NCBI RefSeq assembly: GCF_021869535.1 | Contig: NW_026262690.1 | Span: 85,109,995-85,173,994, forward strand | Length of the DNA: 64,000 bases | Source: Mytilus californianus | Taxonomy: Eukaryota; Mollusca; Bivalvia; Mytilida; Mytilidae | Reading direction: 5' to 3' | Shown: in pieces, positions 23,300 through 54,523 of the stretch | Position numbering within the stretch: the first letter of the stretch is position 1 | Layout: every line of letters starts with the position of its first letter | Translations under genes and position numbers: made by a program | Notes under the pieces: generated by a model | Database searches by the model: none | What the model was told of the DNA's origin: nothing | Seen by the model: the letters and a program-made list of their open reading frames with translations, nothing else

Positions 23300-26200
23300 G
23301 CAATTTATTATACAACAACTTTAATATTCTGATAAATGCATGATATATTTTGCACGACATCAAAAACAATGTACGGTTATTTACCAGGAACAGTGAAACT
23401 TATCCAAGCTGAGTTCAGTTAAGACAGGTGTCCAGTTTACTCAGGGTTTCACTGTACTTTGCATATTATAGATACTGCACAACTAGAAATGAGTTATATA
23501 TTTCTTTAATCATCTAGTAACTTGTATTTATTGTCAAAATACTTTTATTTTCCTATTTTTTTATTTCATGGTTCCACATCTTTTCACTTTGTTTTTTTTT
23601 CAGAAATTTTAATACTTGAGTGGTTTTGTTCTTGCAATGTCTGAAACCATTAATTCAACAAAGATTTATCCTGGCCTAAACATGATAATACTTAAATGTT
23701 GAAGAAATGTATATCAACTGTGGACACAGTATTATGCTTGAGATAGTAGAAACAAGCAGACATAATATGTGGCAGTTATATAAAGTCCCAATAACTAATG
23801 ATTTTTTCTACATACAAGGCAAATTGGATCCATGAATGAGAGTATATTTTAGATATTAAAAGCATAATACAATGTTCATGTACTATGAAGGTATTTAGTC
23901 CTTGTAAAACAAGCATATGCATGAAAAATAAAATTTCACTTGTTATTTTAGTTCCTCCAAAAGTTGAAACAACAGTTTTCAGAAATCAGTAACAAATTGT
24001 GTTTGGCCACATGAAAATTTACATGGACATGTTAAAGCATTTGACAGCATATTTCAGAAAATGTATTTAATAAATTTACCACAAATACTATGAAAAAGGT
24101 CATTCATAAACTACTTGAATACATAAAATATTGAAAATTTGATGTTCAATGAACCTTTAATTAGTTGTTAGTTTAAAAAGTTGAAATATAATTGCTGTGT
24201 TTTTGTTCCAATATATATATATGTGAGGCATGAGAATATACATGATCAAGTTATGTCATGTAACTGTTTATTTAATGATATAAATGATCAATTAACTTAT
24301 AAAATAATATATACACCTTGTCATCAAACAGTGATTTCATATAAATACACATAAGAAGATTTAATTTAAATCACTCTCACTTGTGTTTGGAGTTCAATGG
24401 ATCAGTGTGAAACAAACTGACTACTGGTACTGGAGATTTAGAAATAGAACTTTTTTTTTTTCTTTTTTTTCAAAATAGAACTCTTGATCCGGCTATATAT
24501 CTGTTATATGTTGAAAACAACAGAGACGTTTAGAATGACTCATTTACAATCAACTAACTGCATTAGATATGTAATAACACACAACAAAGAGTGATTTATA
24601 ATTAAATAAATTTAGGTGTACTGTAATTATCAAGACAAAATTCTGCATAAAACATTGTAAAAAACTCTTCTAATAGCAAGCTTTCCATAACAAAGCAAGA
24701 GTAAGGTGTTGTTTATATTAAGTGGATTTTTCTTTTCATTATCACAATAATCCTTTAAAATGCACATTGCAAAAAGAATCTTTGTTTGAATTAATTCTTG
24801 ATAATAAAACAAAAATTTAATACATTATTTCTATTCCCAGACTAATTTTGAGCTAAAGAAAATCCTTGCTATATGAAGAAAATCACTTCATGACAAATTA
24901 CAAACTAATGTTACCTATTCCTTGCACAAACCTCATAACATTTAATAAAAGAATACAAATACTCTACAAAAAAAAATGTGATATGACACAAATATAAATA
25001 TCAACAAGCACTCCTATAACAAAACATCTACAACAAATCACTCAATATTATCTTACATATGTGTAACAGTTCATTTTCTGAAGAATTATACTCTATTTTT
25101 ACAATTTTATCACCTATCCTTTTTCAAGGAAGTAAAATAGATAAGTACAATTATTGGTCAGGCAAAATGCTTAAATGTCAAAAATGCTTGCCTTTATATG
25201 CTCAAGTAAAAAAAATGCGAACAATTAAATATATTTCTTGAAATAATATTTACATTTTTTCAGGTTTCAACAATATTTTCTTAAAATTTCAAAAGCATGT
25301 TTGAAATAGCATGATAGTATCATGTGAATTTACGCAACACAATTAAATAATTATGGTTTGTCCCATGATTAATGGAAGGCTATATTTTCATGAATTTGTG
25401 CAGAACAACAATAAAGAAGATCATAAAACTATATAAATATTTTAAGTTTGGTCAAGTTATTAATATTTATCTACTTTGAAAGCACTTCATTTTTTGCAAA
25501 CTTTTTCAAGCATATTTTGTGTTGTGTATTTTAAATATTTTTGCTACCATAAATGATACAATTACAAAAGCATTTGATGTCACCACACAATTGCAAACTA
25601 AGAATTTTAATTTTGAGGATTTGATAATCTTTCAGTTATTCATTACATCTCTAAACTAAAATTGCAAAATGAAATGTTTATTTTTCATTAAAATCCTTTC
25701 TTAATTAACTGTTAAATTTACTAAATCACAATTCAAAAGAACTATAGTATGAGAATAAATATACGGATATTTCTAAAATTCTTTTAAGATTTTTATCTCT
25801 TTTCAAGAAAAAATTGGCAAAATTTAAACAAGATTCAGCTAAAAATCATTAAACCCCTAAATTTTAAATGTATGAGCATATCATACCCATGAATATTTTC
25901 TTCATGACATTGTACTGACAAATTACACTTGATATCAATATGTTTATATAACAAATGACAAAATGGACAGCGACAAAAAAAATTATAGCATTGCTGAATT
26001 GTTAGTAAGCCTTTATTGTCTAACAACAACAATAGTATTGTTGCTAGTATTTCCCTTGATCATCCTATATGTACAAAAATAACAAAATGTCATGAATGTT
26101 TATCACTATTGGAAGAGATAAGAATTAGTTTGAAATTAAGAAACAACTATTGGAATTTAAATAATCCACATTTGATGTGGGTCCATTTAAATTGCACAAT

Positions 26201-26758
26201 ACAATAGGAATTACACATGTTAAGGAACTGGTCCAGAGAATTCCAAGTTACTGATAGCTTTCAAACTGTACAAATTATTAAACTTTTTTTCTTACTCTTT
26301 TAAAGTGAAATCTATAGATTTCTGAATTCATAGTAACAGGTGCATAATGCCCTGCAGATTTATCCCTGAAGTTTGATATAACAAACCTTTCAATTGGATT
26401 TGGACAAGAAGTGGATCATTTATAGACACTTACTGACGAAAGTTCACATCATTAATTTATATCCTAGCAATGCTAATAATCCACAAAACCATTAAAATTC
26501 AAAATTAACAGATCTATAGACGCATCTCATTAATATCAATATACCTATGTAATTGTATACAAACATCACAACCAAATGTTTAAGCAGATACATGAGAATA
26601 TCTGGCTTTTCAGTGTTCTATATAATACCTTGAAGCAAGAATAAATTAGCTATGTCTAAATAGACAACTACAATGGGAGATAACTCATCCAAAGTATAAA
26701 GAACTGTTATATAGGTTAGCATGTACAAACAACATAGATTACTGAAAGACTACAAATG
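23300..26758. other. Spacer and probable RAB4 3' UTR
   Basis: AT-rich with no supported exon. On the minus strand an AATAAA (plus-strand TTTATT at 26012-26017) lies about 745 bases past the RAB4 stop and is one possible polyadenylation signal. A TA run sits near 24210-24220. Confidence 0.35.
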
Positions 26759-45556
<18,798 letters not shown>

Positions 45557-46300
45557 TTCCAAACTACGACTTGACGCATTAAATTGACCTGGTAAGGCTT
45601 GAAAAGGATTCTATTTTCAGTGTTGACAGCTGATATCATGAAATCTCGTTTCTTTTTTTGGCGAGACCAGGACTAAGTTTTGATACAAATACGGAAAGAA
45701 CCTCATTAATATCCGAAAACAGACCCTTTCAGTTAGTACTTTTTTTACGGCACAATGTTTTAATAATCAAACACCGTAAGTGCCCACTCTTTTACCAAAA
45801 GTTGTTTGTGTCAAATTGACATTTTTTCCGTTTTTTTGACTGCTTTTTTATGTAAACAGGCTTCTAAATTTACACATGTCATACACCTGAGAGTCACTTT
45901 AAAATGTCTCAGTATATCCCATGTCCCTGCAACTAAGGATTTTTAAAGTTGGTATAGTTATTATTGCTATAAAAATCCATGCTGCGTAAGTTTAGATTGT
46001 ATAAACATAATGATTTTTTGTGAGCTTTTTTACGGCTGATTATAAAAACGTGAACAAAAAAATAAAACATATATAACTGAATACAGAGACATATAGTATT
46101 ATATGTCTCTGCTGAATACAACTATAAATGATCAATCAAAACAAACAGATTTCTAGTAATCTTGAATAAAAATGAGATATAACTGTCAGACAATCAATAC
46201 ATCAGCCCATATGGCAAACGTCTCCTTAGTCAGCTGTCTGGGACACCCAGTGACAGCCGCGAGACTCAGCAGCGGTAAAATCGAATCGCTTAAAAAGTAA
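45557..46300 (-). promoter_or_regulatory. Presumed RAB4 5' UTR / promoter region
   Basis: The bases upstream of the RAB4 start (minus strand). No TATA box can be fixed. The stretch 46206-46280 is GC- and CpG-richer than its surroundings (CAGCCGCGAGACTCAGCAGCGG) and could be a core promoter or non-coding exon. This is placement by position only. Confidence 0.25.
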
Positions 46301-46704
46301 GCACTATATTAATAGCGGATAGCAAAGCAATTCCCATATTAAACTACATTGGTCTATGTGCATATCAAACAAAAGACACTCTCAAACATTGTAGACAAGA
46401 ATATACTTCATGACAAAAATCTCTATTTTGTTGATCTTGTATTACTGATCTTTTAGTCTGTTTAGTTTCTCTCTATCTTCTTTAGTTTTTGATCAAAACA
46501 CAAAAGAGGGTAAACAAAATCCTCATTTAAGGGCAATCACTCCTATGAAGAGTGACAGTCTACTAACTATATCGGAAAAATTTGACTTTTAAATAGATCT
46601 TGCCTTGCTGATCATTTTTGTGATTTAAAGTGTTTATTTACCTATTATAATTTAAATCATATAAGGCATAACGGAAAAAAGATGTTTCTCTCTAAATATT
46701 ATAG

Positions 46705-46840
46705 TCTTATAGCTTGCTGTTCGGTGTGAGCCAAGGCTCCGTGTTGAAGACCGTACTTTGACCTATAATGGTTTATTCTTATAACTTTTGACTTGGATGG
46801 AGATTTGTCTCATTGGCATTCATACCACATCTTCTTATAT
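46705..46840 (+). repeat. Second repeat family sharing the ACCACATCTTCT tail
   Basis: The body (GTGAGCCAAGGCTCCGTG) differs from the copy at 20885, but the last 35 bp (GTCTCATTGGCATTCATACC and on) match. A shared 3' tail suggests mobilisation by the same LINE. Confidence 0.5.
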
Positions 46841-47520
46841 CTATTCATTATAATAGGCAAAAATGAAAAAAAAAAAATGGTAAAATTTGTCATTTATGGG
46901 CAATAACTTCTATAAGAATTTGTCTAACAGTTTTGACGTATATGGGCAATTGGTAGAGCTCATTATTCTGAACATTTTTGCTCCTTTCAGATTTTCTCTA
47001 TTTATAACGATTCAAAATTTTTTTTTTGCATTTTTTGTTATTTCAAAAATCATATTTTCACCCAAAAATTCAAAATTCGATATTAGAACTTAAAACCCTC
47101 AATCAACACAATAAGATTCCTTATCTCGTGCAGTTTGAATTCGGGATGGCTCTACTGGCAAAAATCAACAACAAAAAAAAAAGATCGAAAACAAAACAAA
47201 AACAACAAGACCGTAAAGAAAAAAGAAAAAAAAAATCACAGTTCACTGAAAAAAGGGAACAACCAAAAGCATTGTCCTTTTCTTCTTATCAGAGTCACAG
47301 CCGGAGGCCTTCAACATTCACTGCAAATTCGGGATGGCCCTACTGGTACTGGCTTGAGCAGAATTACTTGTTACATGTCTATCCTGCTACACCATTGCAT
47401 TGAAGAACAGAGATGTAGATATGCATAGGATTTTGTAAACATGATACATGATGTTAAGATGTCGCAAATGATGTTGTTGTTATCTTTGAAGTATATTGAA
47501 CAGATAACGCTAGTTTGATG

Positions 47521-47695
47521 CCCCCCCCCCCCAAAAAAAACCCCAAAAAACAGAAAAAAAACCCAAAAAAACAGAAAAAAAACCCAAAACAACAGAAAGA
47601 CCAAATAGAAAAGAAAAAAAAAAAAACCAACAGAATGACCGAAAAGAAAAACAGAAAAAAACAAGAAAAAAACAAGCAAAAAAAAAAGGGGGAAT
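47521..47695. repeat. A/C-rich low-complexity tract
   Basis: Poly-C followed by runs of A broken by CCC, CAG and GACC. No gene. Confidence 0.8.
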
Positions 47696-48939
47696 AACCA
47701 AATGCATTGAAACCCCGACATATTTGCACAACTAAAAGGAGGCTAAATTAATGAATCCGAACTATCAAGAACATAAACTTTCCATAATGCAGCATTATTT
47801 CTAGTTGGTCTTGTCATTCTATCCAGAGGCGATTTAGGTAAATGTTTTTTCTTATGGACAAACACTTTTTTTTTTGACTGCAATACATACAGGAACACGA
47901 ATTTTTATTGAAGGTCAATGTATTTATTTTCCCCTTAATTTTGATAGGAAACAATTTCACTTCCTTTCTGAAGGACTCTGAACTTATATTTTTTTCAGCA
48001 AATTTAGAATCAAACAATTTATTTTTAAAAAATCCATGCCACCACCAATGAACCACGACAATGAAGCAGATGAACTCTGCCAGACAGATATGTACACCTT
48101 GTAATAATTCCACACACCTAATATAGTTAAGCTAATGAGTGTAGTATATGAGAAACGGACTTAAACATGGATAGATAACATTGACCACTGAAACATAAAA
48201 ATGAGGTCAAGGTCGGATAAAACCTGCCTGGCAGACATGTACACCTTGCAATGATTCCATACACCAGATATAGTTGACCTACTATACTTATAGTATCTGA
48301 GATACGGACTTGCCCACGAAAACTCGTTAAATGACTCGTTGTCATAATAGTGAAAAGTTTGTCTTGTAAGACGGGTCGGGGTGAGCCATAACAAAAGACT
48401 TTCATCATTCTCAACTAAACCTGCGAAATGTTCTGCAGTCCACTAAATTAATAAGCCATCTACATTCTTTAAGAAATTACTTTAAGGTTTCCACGTTATT
48501 TGAATGTATGATGTTCTTAGAAGCAGGTCCTCACTTTTTTTTTAAACCAATTCAAGTTTCGATCATACAAGTACTGAATTACGTGTAGGAGCAAAATAAT
48601 GTTTATGTTGTTGAGACTTAATTTCTATTTTTAATGAAGAGAAAAGCTGTTGTTTTATGTATTTGTTTTTAGGGAATTTGATATTTATTGAAGATCTCAT
48701 AGATGGACACTGTCTTCATTTGAATACATCTAGGTGTATTTGAGGGTTTTATGTAGTTGGCTTGCTGTCTCATTGAGAAATAAAATCATCTTTTTTTAGT
48801 TCATACATATGTATATATTATTTCTTTATATTTTTGTGTGTTTGTGCGTGCATACGTCCATGTGTGTCATTGAGTTTCTGTCTCATCGATATACTAGTAC
48901 CCTACATCTCCTTCTATTCACATAATTTTCAAAAGTTTA

Positions 48940-49068
48940 CAAGTATGCAGTATGGGTTTTGCTCATTGTTGAAGGCCGTACGGTTACCGATAGTTGTTAA
49001 ATTCTACGTCATGTGGTTTCTGATAGAGAGTTATCTCATCGGCAATCATACCACATCTTTTTATTTTT
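48940..49068 (+). repeat. Dispersed repeat with ACCACATCTT tail (3' fragment)
   Basis: GTATGGGTTTTGCTCATTGT, AAGGCCGTACGG and ATCATACCACATCTTTTTAT align with 21057-21178. Confidence 0.6.
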
Positions 49069-49139
49069 CTAGTATTTTGTTTTCTTCAACCTTCACGATT
49101 AGTCGACTTTGACGTTGTCAGCCGTTGCGCATGCTTAGT

Positions 49140-49294
49140 ATTTAGAGCCGACATGGGTAGTCTGTGACGTCAGAGGAACCCATTGGCAACATAGACGGCG
49201 CCATCATAAGTATATGGTTTAGAATGCTTGTCTGCTAGCAATTTCATCGAAAATTGGAAAAAACCCTGTATCGTCAAAAACAACAATCATCAAC
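49140..49294 (+). promoter_or_regulatory. Promoter-like block conserved in two copies (copy 1)
   Basis: TCTGTGACGTCAGAGG carries a full CRE (TGACGTCA, 49165-49172), followed by CCCATTGGCAAC with an inverted CCAAT box (49182-49186). The same order and spacing recur at 57439-57468 (TGACGTTA and CCCATTGG). Conservation of these sites between diverged copies, just upstream of a coding exon, argues for a promoter. Confidence 0.45.
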
Positions 49295-49380
49295 ATGCCT
49301 GTGGTTGCTTGGTTACCGAGCCTTGTTGCAGTTATACTGGTCAAGCATTGGACTTTAAACAATCCAGATAATTAACTTGA
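49295..49380 (+). pseudogene. Signal-peptide exon, copy 1 (with premature stop)
   Basis: ATG 49295 opens MPVVAWLPSLVAVILVKHW, a signal-peptide-like hydrophobic start. It is the same length (86 nt) and about 70% similar to the exon at 57983-58068, with a donor GTAAGC at the same place. A TAA at 49373-49375 stands where copy 2 has GAT, so the product would end after 26 residues. Copy 1 is either dead or uses another splice form. Confidence 0.45.
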
Positions 49381-49596
49381 GTAAGCATTTGAAATTTTTT
49401 GGCTTAGATAAAACTGTATTAAATATTCATCGAATAATTTTCATAATATGTAATCTATAATATTTATAAGTATTTTATTTTGCGTTATAGCAAATATAGT
49501 TTTGTTTCCTTTTGATTTCTGCTATTATCGACAATAAATGGCAGGTAAATTACTATATAAAGCCTGGATATTTTATTAAATAAAATATCGTTAGGT

Positions 49597-50477
49597 AGCT
49601 GCCATTTGATTTTTATGGGGGGGGGGGGGGGGGGGCTAGGATGAAAAATTTTGTCCTGCATTTTTTTTAGTTGAAATCACTGTCCTGCCTTTTTATTTTT
49701 CACTCTATTCGGTCCTGCCTTTTTTTTTTTAGTTTATCCTGACTTTTTTTTACATAAATTGTCATCCTGCCTTTTTTTTTTGCAAAGTGTCTCATCCTGC
49801 CCTTTTTTTTTACTCAAAACTCCTGTACTGCCTATTTTTTTCAAAGGGCAAGGTACGATAAGGCTCGTTTTTGGCCCCCTATTTTCTCATTTTTTAAGTT
49901 TTGTTTTGGAAAGCTACTTTTCACGTTACAATATTCCCTTAGGTTTGAAGTTTGTTTGGATGAACTTCCAAACCATTAATTGCAGAAAATGGGTGAGGTG
50001 AGAGGGGTAAAAGGGCATCAAAAACGCCAAAAGAAGGAAAAATTACTATTTTTGGCCATTGTTTCTAAAAATTTAGTAGCGTGCGCCTACGTGACCCGGA
50101 GAAAATTATTGCGATTTAGCGATTTAGACAGCAAAAACAGTTTTCATGACATTGGAATAAAAAAATTCCTGGGTCACGTTGGCGCAGGCACTAAAAAACA
50201 AAAAATTCGTTGTACGGAACACCTGCAAAGTGAATAATAATTACAATATTTGAATAATAACAGAAAGTTTACCCCCCCTCACCTCACCCAGTTGCTAAAA
50301 TTAGTGGTTTTGAAGTTCATCCAAACAAACTTCAAACCTCAGGGAATATTTTAACATAATAAGTAGCTTTCCAAAACAGAATTTGAAAAATGAGAAAAAA
50401 GGGGGGCCAAGAACAGGCCTTATCGTACCTTGTCCTTTCATCCTAGCCCCCCCCCCCATAAAAATCAAATGGTAGCT
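49597..50477. mobile_element. Large near-palindromic foldback element
   Basis: Ends AGCTGCCATTTGATTTTTAT and ATAAAAATCAAATGGTAGCT. Matching arms then continue: AAGGTACGATAAGGC...GTTTGAAGTTTGTTTGGATG...GGTGAGGTGAGAGGGG (49847-50010) against CCCCCTCACCTCACC...CATCCAAACAAACTTCAAAC...GCCTTATCGTACCTTG (50273-50437). The left arm also holds an 18-G run (49617-49634) and seven or so T-rich units with TCCTGCCTTTTTT (49690-49840) absent from the right arm. The loop contains a further pair, GCCTACGTGACCC / GGGTCACGTTGGC. Confidence 0.75.
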
Positions 50478-51007
50478 CCCTTATTTGAACATTGCAATTA
50501 TTTATCTAGAAATTCGATAAGCAGAAATATACTCATCATTAATCACATAGTCAAACCATAAAAAAGTGTCAAAGTGTCCCATATAATGCGATGACGGGTT
50601 TATCGCCCTTGTTGGTGTAACGATTTGTTTTCAGATTGGGTTATCTCCCTTAAACCTGATCGATTCTTTGCAATGTATCATATTATCATAGTCTGAGGCA
50701 AATAAGACGCTTAGATATGACGCAATGATAAGACAAGCCAATGCAAAGGCTCATTGTTCTCATCGTATATTTGTTGGACACATATGATTCATGCTTTGAC
50801 ACCCGAAAGGAAAAAGAAAACGAAAACAGCTGAAATAAAAGGGAGCTTGAACTAACAAGACAAAGCCACATAAAGACCTCAAGCAATATTTATCGATCAG
50901 ATAAAAATGGATTTGTTGTACCATTTTCTTGCACTGAACATGATGTTTTTACCTAGCAATTATTCATTAATCACAGAATTTAACATGGATATATTTTTTT
51001 TCTTCAG

Positions 51008-52004
51008 AAATCGACAACATTGTCAGCAAATGTACTAAAGATTATGAGGAAGTCGCAAATATTTCGAATTTTTATTCAGGTACAAATGAACTAGTATTTG
51101 ATTCAAATTATAATGATAATGAAAAATGATTTTACATCTGCTGTAGTTATAATTTTAATAACCCGCTATTTCTTTTAGACAAAGATTGCCTAGTGTAATT
51201 GTGGTATATATATTTTTTTAATGTTTTCTTCCTTTTTCTTCTAAGATAATATTTTGAACATCTGCCAAAAATGTTTGTTTCTTAACCGATATACACTTGT
51301 AACCAAGGATGCTATTTTCTCAGGCCTTTTGCTGCTTTAAAAAAAAATCGCCCTTGCCAAAATTAAGAACTTGCGCATGTTTTTACACGTTTTTAAATAT
51401 CAACTTATTCATGTTAGACATGGAGCAGATGTTCCTCGATATAGGAAAAAATTCAAAGGTTTTGGATACCAGGTTCAAAAAGATAACATGAAAAGTACCA
51501 ACTAAAAAGGATCATCAACAGATAGGAGATGATGCAACATTTGATAAGGACAGTTGGATCAACCAGTTTTCAGATTTTGGCGTACTTGGTGTTGATCACC
51601 ATGGATATGATGGATATTTGAGGGGCGAGTTGGCAGATATCAGAGAGAACTTTGGTAAGTTATAACAACACAAATGCAGCTTACTCCCTAATCATCAACT
51701 TGTGTAGGTGAACAACTAGCTTACTTCTAAATCTTCAAATACAAACAGTCAAGCATTTGATAGACCTAACATTCCACAATATACTGTAATACATTGAATA
51801 CCGTTAGGCATATAGCTTTCATGTCGGTTTAATATGAAACGAATTTAAATACATACGCATTTAAACTAACCAAAAGTTTTTACTTTAAATAATGATTGTT
51901 TTTAAAAATAACAGACGCAGAAGTCATTGGAAAGTTATTGAATGGAGATTTACTGTTATTGTATGAGATTACCAGGGATGTTCAGATTTTGGAAAGGTGT
52001 TTTG
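51008..52004 (+). pseudogene. Three consecutive candidate exons of an unrecognised gene
   Basis: Exons at 51008-51079, 51418-51654 and 51915-52004, each bounded by AG and GT (TTTTTTTCTTCAG; GTACAA, GTAAGT, GTAAGT). All three are phase 1 at both ends, so they join in frame. Readings: IDNIVSKCTKDYEEVANIS; then MEQMFLDIGKNSK... and DSWINQFSDFGVLGVDHHGY; then AEVIGKLLNGDLLLLYEITR. A TGA at 51489-51491 interrupts the middle exon. The acidic, hydrophobic, Cys-poor sequence matches no family I know. The preceding signal-peptide exon (49295) has a non-matching phase (2), so an exon may be missing between them. Real exons are likely, an intact gene is not. Confidence 0.4.
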
Positions 52005-52940
52005 GTAAGTCAGTCATGGAATAGGATCTAGTTTAATAGGAGAAGACTCTACTCATGGAAGGATATTTTTCGATCACATGTCTTTCCATATGTAATACAA
52101 ATGATTATACTGTGTAAAAAGTTGACTTAGAATAAGCCAAAGAAATGTAAGTAACGAGTATGGGAATTATGAATCTGATTGATTGATTGAATGATGAATT
52201 GATGATTAACGTCCAGCAGCAAATATTACATTCATATTCGGGATAATAACAAAAAAATGATATGATTATAAAACGTGATTTGTACTAAACAGACATATCA
52301 AGCCGGATTTTTATTTATTAATCCGCTATTTCACAATTGACACAGGGTGTCCCTAGGAAGACGAAATAGAACTGAGACTTCTGCTTAAATTTCATATGTA
52401 AAATGGTACCAAAGAAAATTAACTGTATTATATATAATTGAGAAGAGCTCTTACGCATTAGTGATTTAAATATTTTAAATCATAAAAAAAGTCCGAAAAA
52501 ATACACAACCGAGACAACTTAAAACAGACAAAGACCAAATACACTTGATGCTTATTCAACACCATCACACTCACCCCAAAAATAACTACATACTAAATCT
52601 CAATACCGGTGTCGGTGTCAAATATTTACTGTGTACCTTATACTCTAGTTGAAACCAATTGTCGAATATATACTTGAGTATCTTGCATGAAAAGTAAATT
52701 TGGATTGTGGTTAAAGTATTCCTAATATACGACAAACTCTCGCTTTGGTCGGGTTTGTTTGTAGTTGGATTTATTTAATTGATTTTCAACTAATTTAAAA
52801 TAATTTAATTTGGATGTAACACGTCTTCTGATTGGCTGAAAGTTTTTTGTCTATCATCTCATAGACATAATTTTGTCATGTGACCCTGACGTCATCAACG
52901 TTTTTTCATGATTTACTCCTTAAAAATGGAGTTTAGAATT
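52005..52940. other. Gene-free stretch
   Basis: No exon found. A GATTGATTGATTGAATGATG repeat start with AACGTCCAGCAGCAAATATT lies near 52158-52230. Confidence 0.4.
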
Positions 52941-52946
52941 AAATTA

Positions 52947-53102
52947 TAAGGAACGACTGTAATATTTTTTCTGTCTTTTCGAAATAACATAAAAAAATGT
53001 GGTGCACACTTTTAAATAACACGCGACGCGGGTTATTCAGTTTGCACCACATTGTTTATGTTATTTCTTCATAGACTGAAAAAATATTACAGTCATTCCT
53101 TA
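52947..53102. mobile_element. Palindromic miniature element
   Basis: Arms AAGGAACGACTGTAATATTT... and ...AAATATTACAGTCATTCCTT, with inner ATGTGGTGCA / TGCACCACAT and centre CGCGACGCGGGTTATT. About 156 bp. Confidence 0.7.
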
Positions 53103-53174
53103 AATATACACAAGTTCATTTTTAGGCTTTCTTTGGCTATTTTATAATGTTTATCATTTTAGGAAAATGAAAAG

Positions 53175-53287
53175 AAGTTATATAGATACAATGGATAAGC
53201 GTGGATTCTTGAAAAAGAAACCATGAGCCCGGAGGGCGAATGGTTTGTTTTTCATGAATCTACGCTTATCCATTGTATCTATAACTT
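53175..53287. mobile_element. Palindromic miniature element
   Basis: Arms AAGTTATATAGATACAATGG...CGTGGATTC and GAATCTACG...CCATTGTATCTATAACTT; centre GAGCCCGGAGGGCGAA. About 113 bp, only 72 bp from the previous palindrome. Confidence 0.7.
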
Positions 53288-53524
53288 AAACTATTGTGTT
53301 AATTTCTTTTCAAAATTAAAGCCTTTTCTTAATTAGAAGGTATTGTAAGTGAGTTTGAATAACCATGTTATCGTGTCCAACGATGCATTGATAATTCTCA
53401 GATCACAATTAATTGGTTAACAAAATACAAATATAACACTTCTACCTTTAAAGATCTTTATATCATCAGGCATCTGAATATTATCTGTTTTTACAAAATA
53501 AGACATATTCGAACTTATTTCTAA

Positions 53525-53590
53525 TAAAATTGAGAATGGAAATGGGGAATGTGTCAAAGAGACAACATCCCGACCAAAGAGCATATATAA
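53525..53590 (+). repeat. Truncated copy of the GAGAATGGAAATGGGGAA repeat
   Basis: Matches 12732-12797 in intron 1 of CCSAP and breaks off after GACCAAAGAGCA. Confidence 0.6.
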
Positions 53591-53884
53591 AGTATATATA
53601 ATAAGTATGTTACCGAAATTTCTAGCACTCTAGGCACATCACGATTTTCTAGCATAGGAATTTGCGAACAAATATTTGTAAAATTATGTAGTAAAACAGA
53701 TAAAATCATACTATATTTATACAACAAAAAATGACAAATAGAATGTAATCATTTTTGTTTCAAACATGTGAAATAGACAATAATAATCCAAAAGATAAAC
53801 GGTAAAACACGCTATTATTACAAAAATATCCACTATAACATGCAAAATTAGAAAAAAAAAGAATTGGGACAACAGAGATAATAC

Positions 53885-53965
53885 ATGGATTCGAACCTAA
53901 ACCGACAAATCCCTATCTTTTAACTCGTTGATTTTAAGCATGCTAACCTCGCGGCTACCAACTTA
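53885..53965 (-). mobile_element. tRNA-like SINE head, minus orientation
   Basis: On the minus strand GGTAGCCGCGAGGTTAGC (A box) is followed, about 50 bp on, by TAGGTTCGAATCCA (B box). It is the same head as the plus-strand copy at 54055. Confidence 0.5.
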
Positions 53966-54054
53966 TACTATACGACTGCCCATTGTGTATATATAAAGGT
54001 ACAGCCCCTGTGTGTCCGATGTTCATTTATATATATAAAATAGACATCTAAGTT

Positions 54055-54150
54055 GTAACCCATTGGTAGCCGAGAGGTTTCGTCGATGTGTTGATGTCAG
54101 TCATTCATAACAGATTTCAAGGAAGGGTTCGATTCCCAGTGAAGGCATAT
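54055..54150 (+). mobile_element. tRNA-like SINE head, plus orientation
   Basis: GGTAGCCGAGAGGTTTCG (A box) and GGGTTCGATTCCCAG (B box). The would-be acceptor strands do not pair, so it is not a tRNA gene. Confidence 0.5.
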
Positions 54151-54523
54151 ACAAATTACAAAAATTAAAGGTAAGTTTTTAAATTAATTCCATTAGTGAA
54201 CAGAAATCAGTAAATTAGCCAATTCAAACTTAATGAAATTAGACACACAAAGGAAACAATTGAATATAATTGGTGAGTCCATTTCAGCGGCAGATTTAGG
54301 AAGCATTGATTCTAGAAAAAGAACCCACGGTAAATGAATAGGCTGACATCACCACAATGGTTTAAATTATATGGATACAGACTTGGTTTATTGACATTCA
54401 TGTGGCATATTTTAAAAAAAAAAAGTTCGATAGAAAGTTGGTCAATTTAATGAAATAAAGTGTGTCAAACACCAACACAGAAAAAATAGATCCCCACCCC
54501 CCAACCAAAAAAATAAAAAAAAC

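Larger units (their letters stand above)
46301..49100. other. Gene-free stretch with repeats
   Basis: Contains a repeat with the shared tail at 46705-46840 (GTGTTGAAGACCGTACTTTGA...ACCACATCTTCTTATAT), A-rich low complexity at 47165-47240 and 47521-47695 (C11 followed by A/C-rich repeats), and a second ACCACATCTT copy at 48940-49068. The ORFs across the A-rich parts are composition artefacts. Confidence 0.5.

Noticed and set aside
47515..47731. Lys-rich plus-strand and Phe-rich minus-strand ORFs
   Set aside because: Products of a low-complexity A/C tract; no conserved residues.
49980..50237. 85-aa ORF in the foldback loop
   Set aside because: It crosses the arm-loop border of a palindromic element and has no coding signature.
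51489..51491. TGA as a selenocysteine codon
   Set aside because: No SECIS-like element or selenoprotein family similarity was seen, and the paired first exon also carries a premature stop; decay is simpler.
54055..54150. Functional tRNA gene
   Set aside because: A and B boxes are present, but the acceptor arms do not pair and the internal spacing is irregular.
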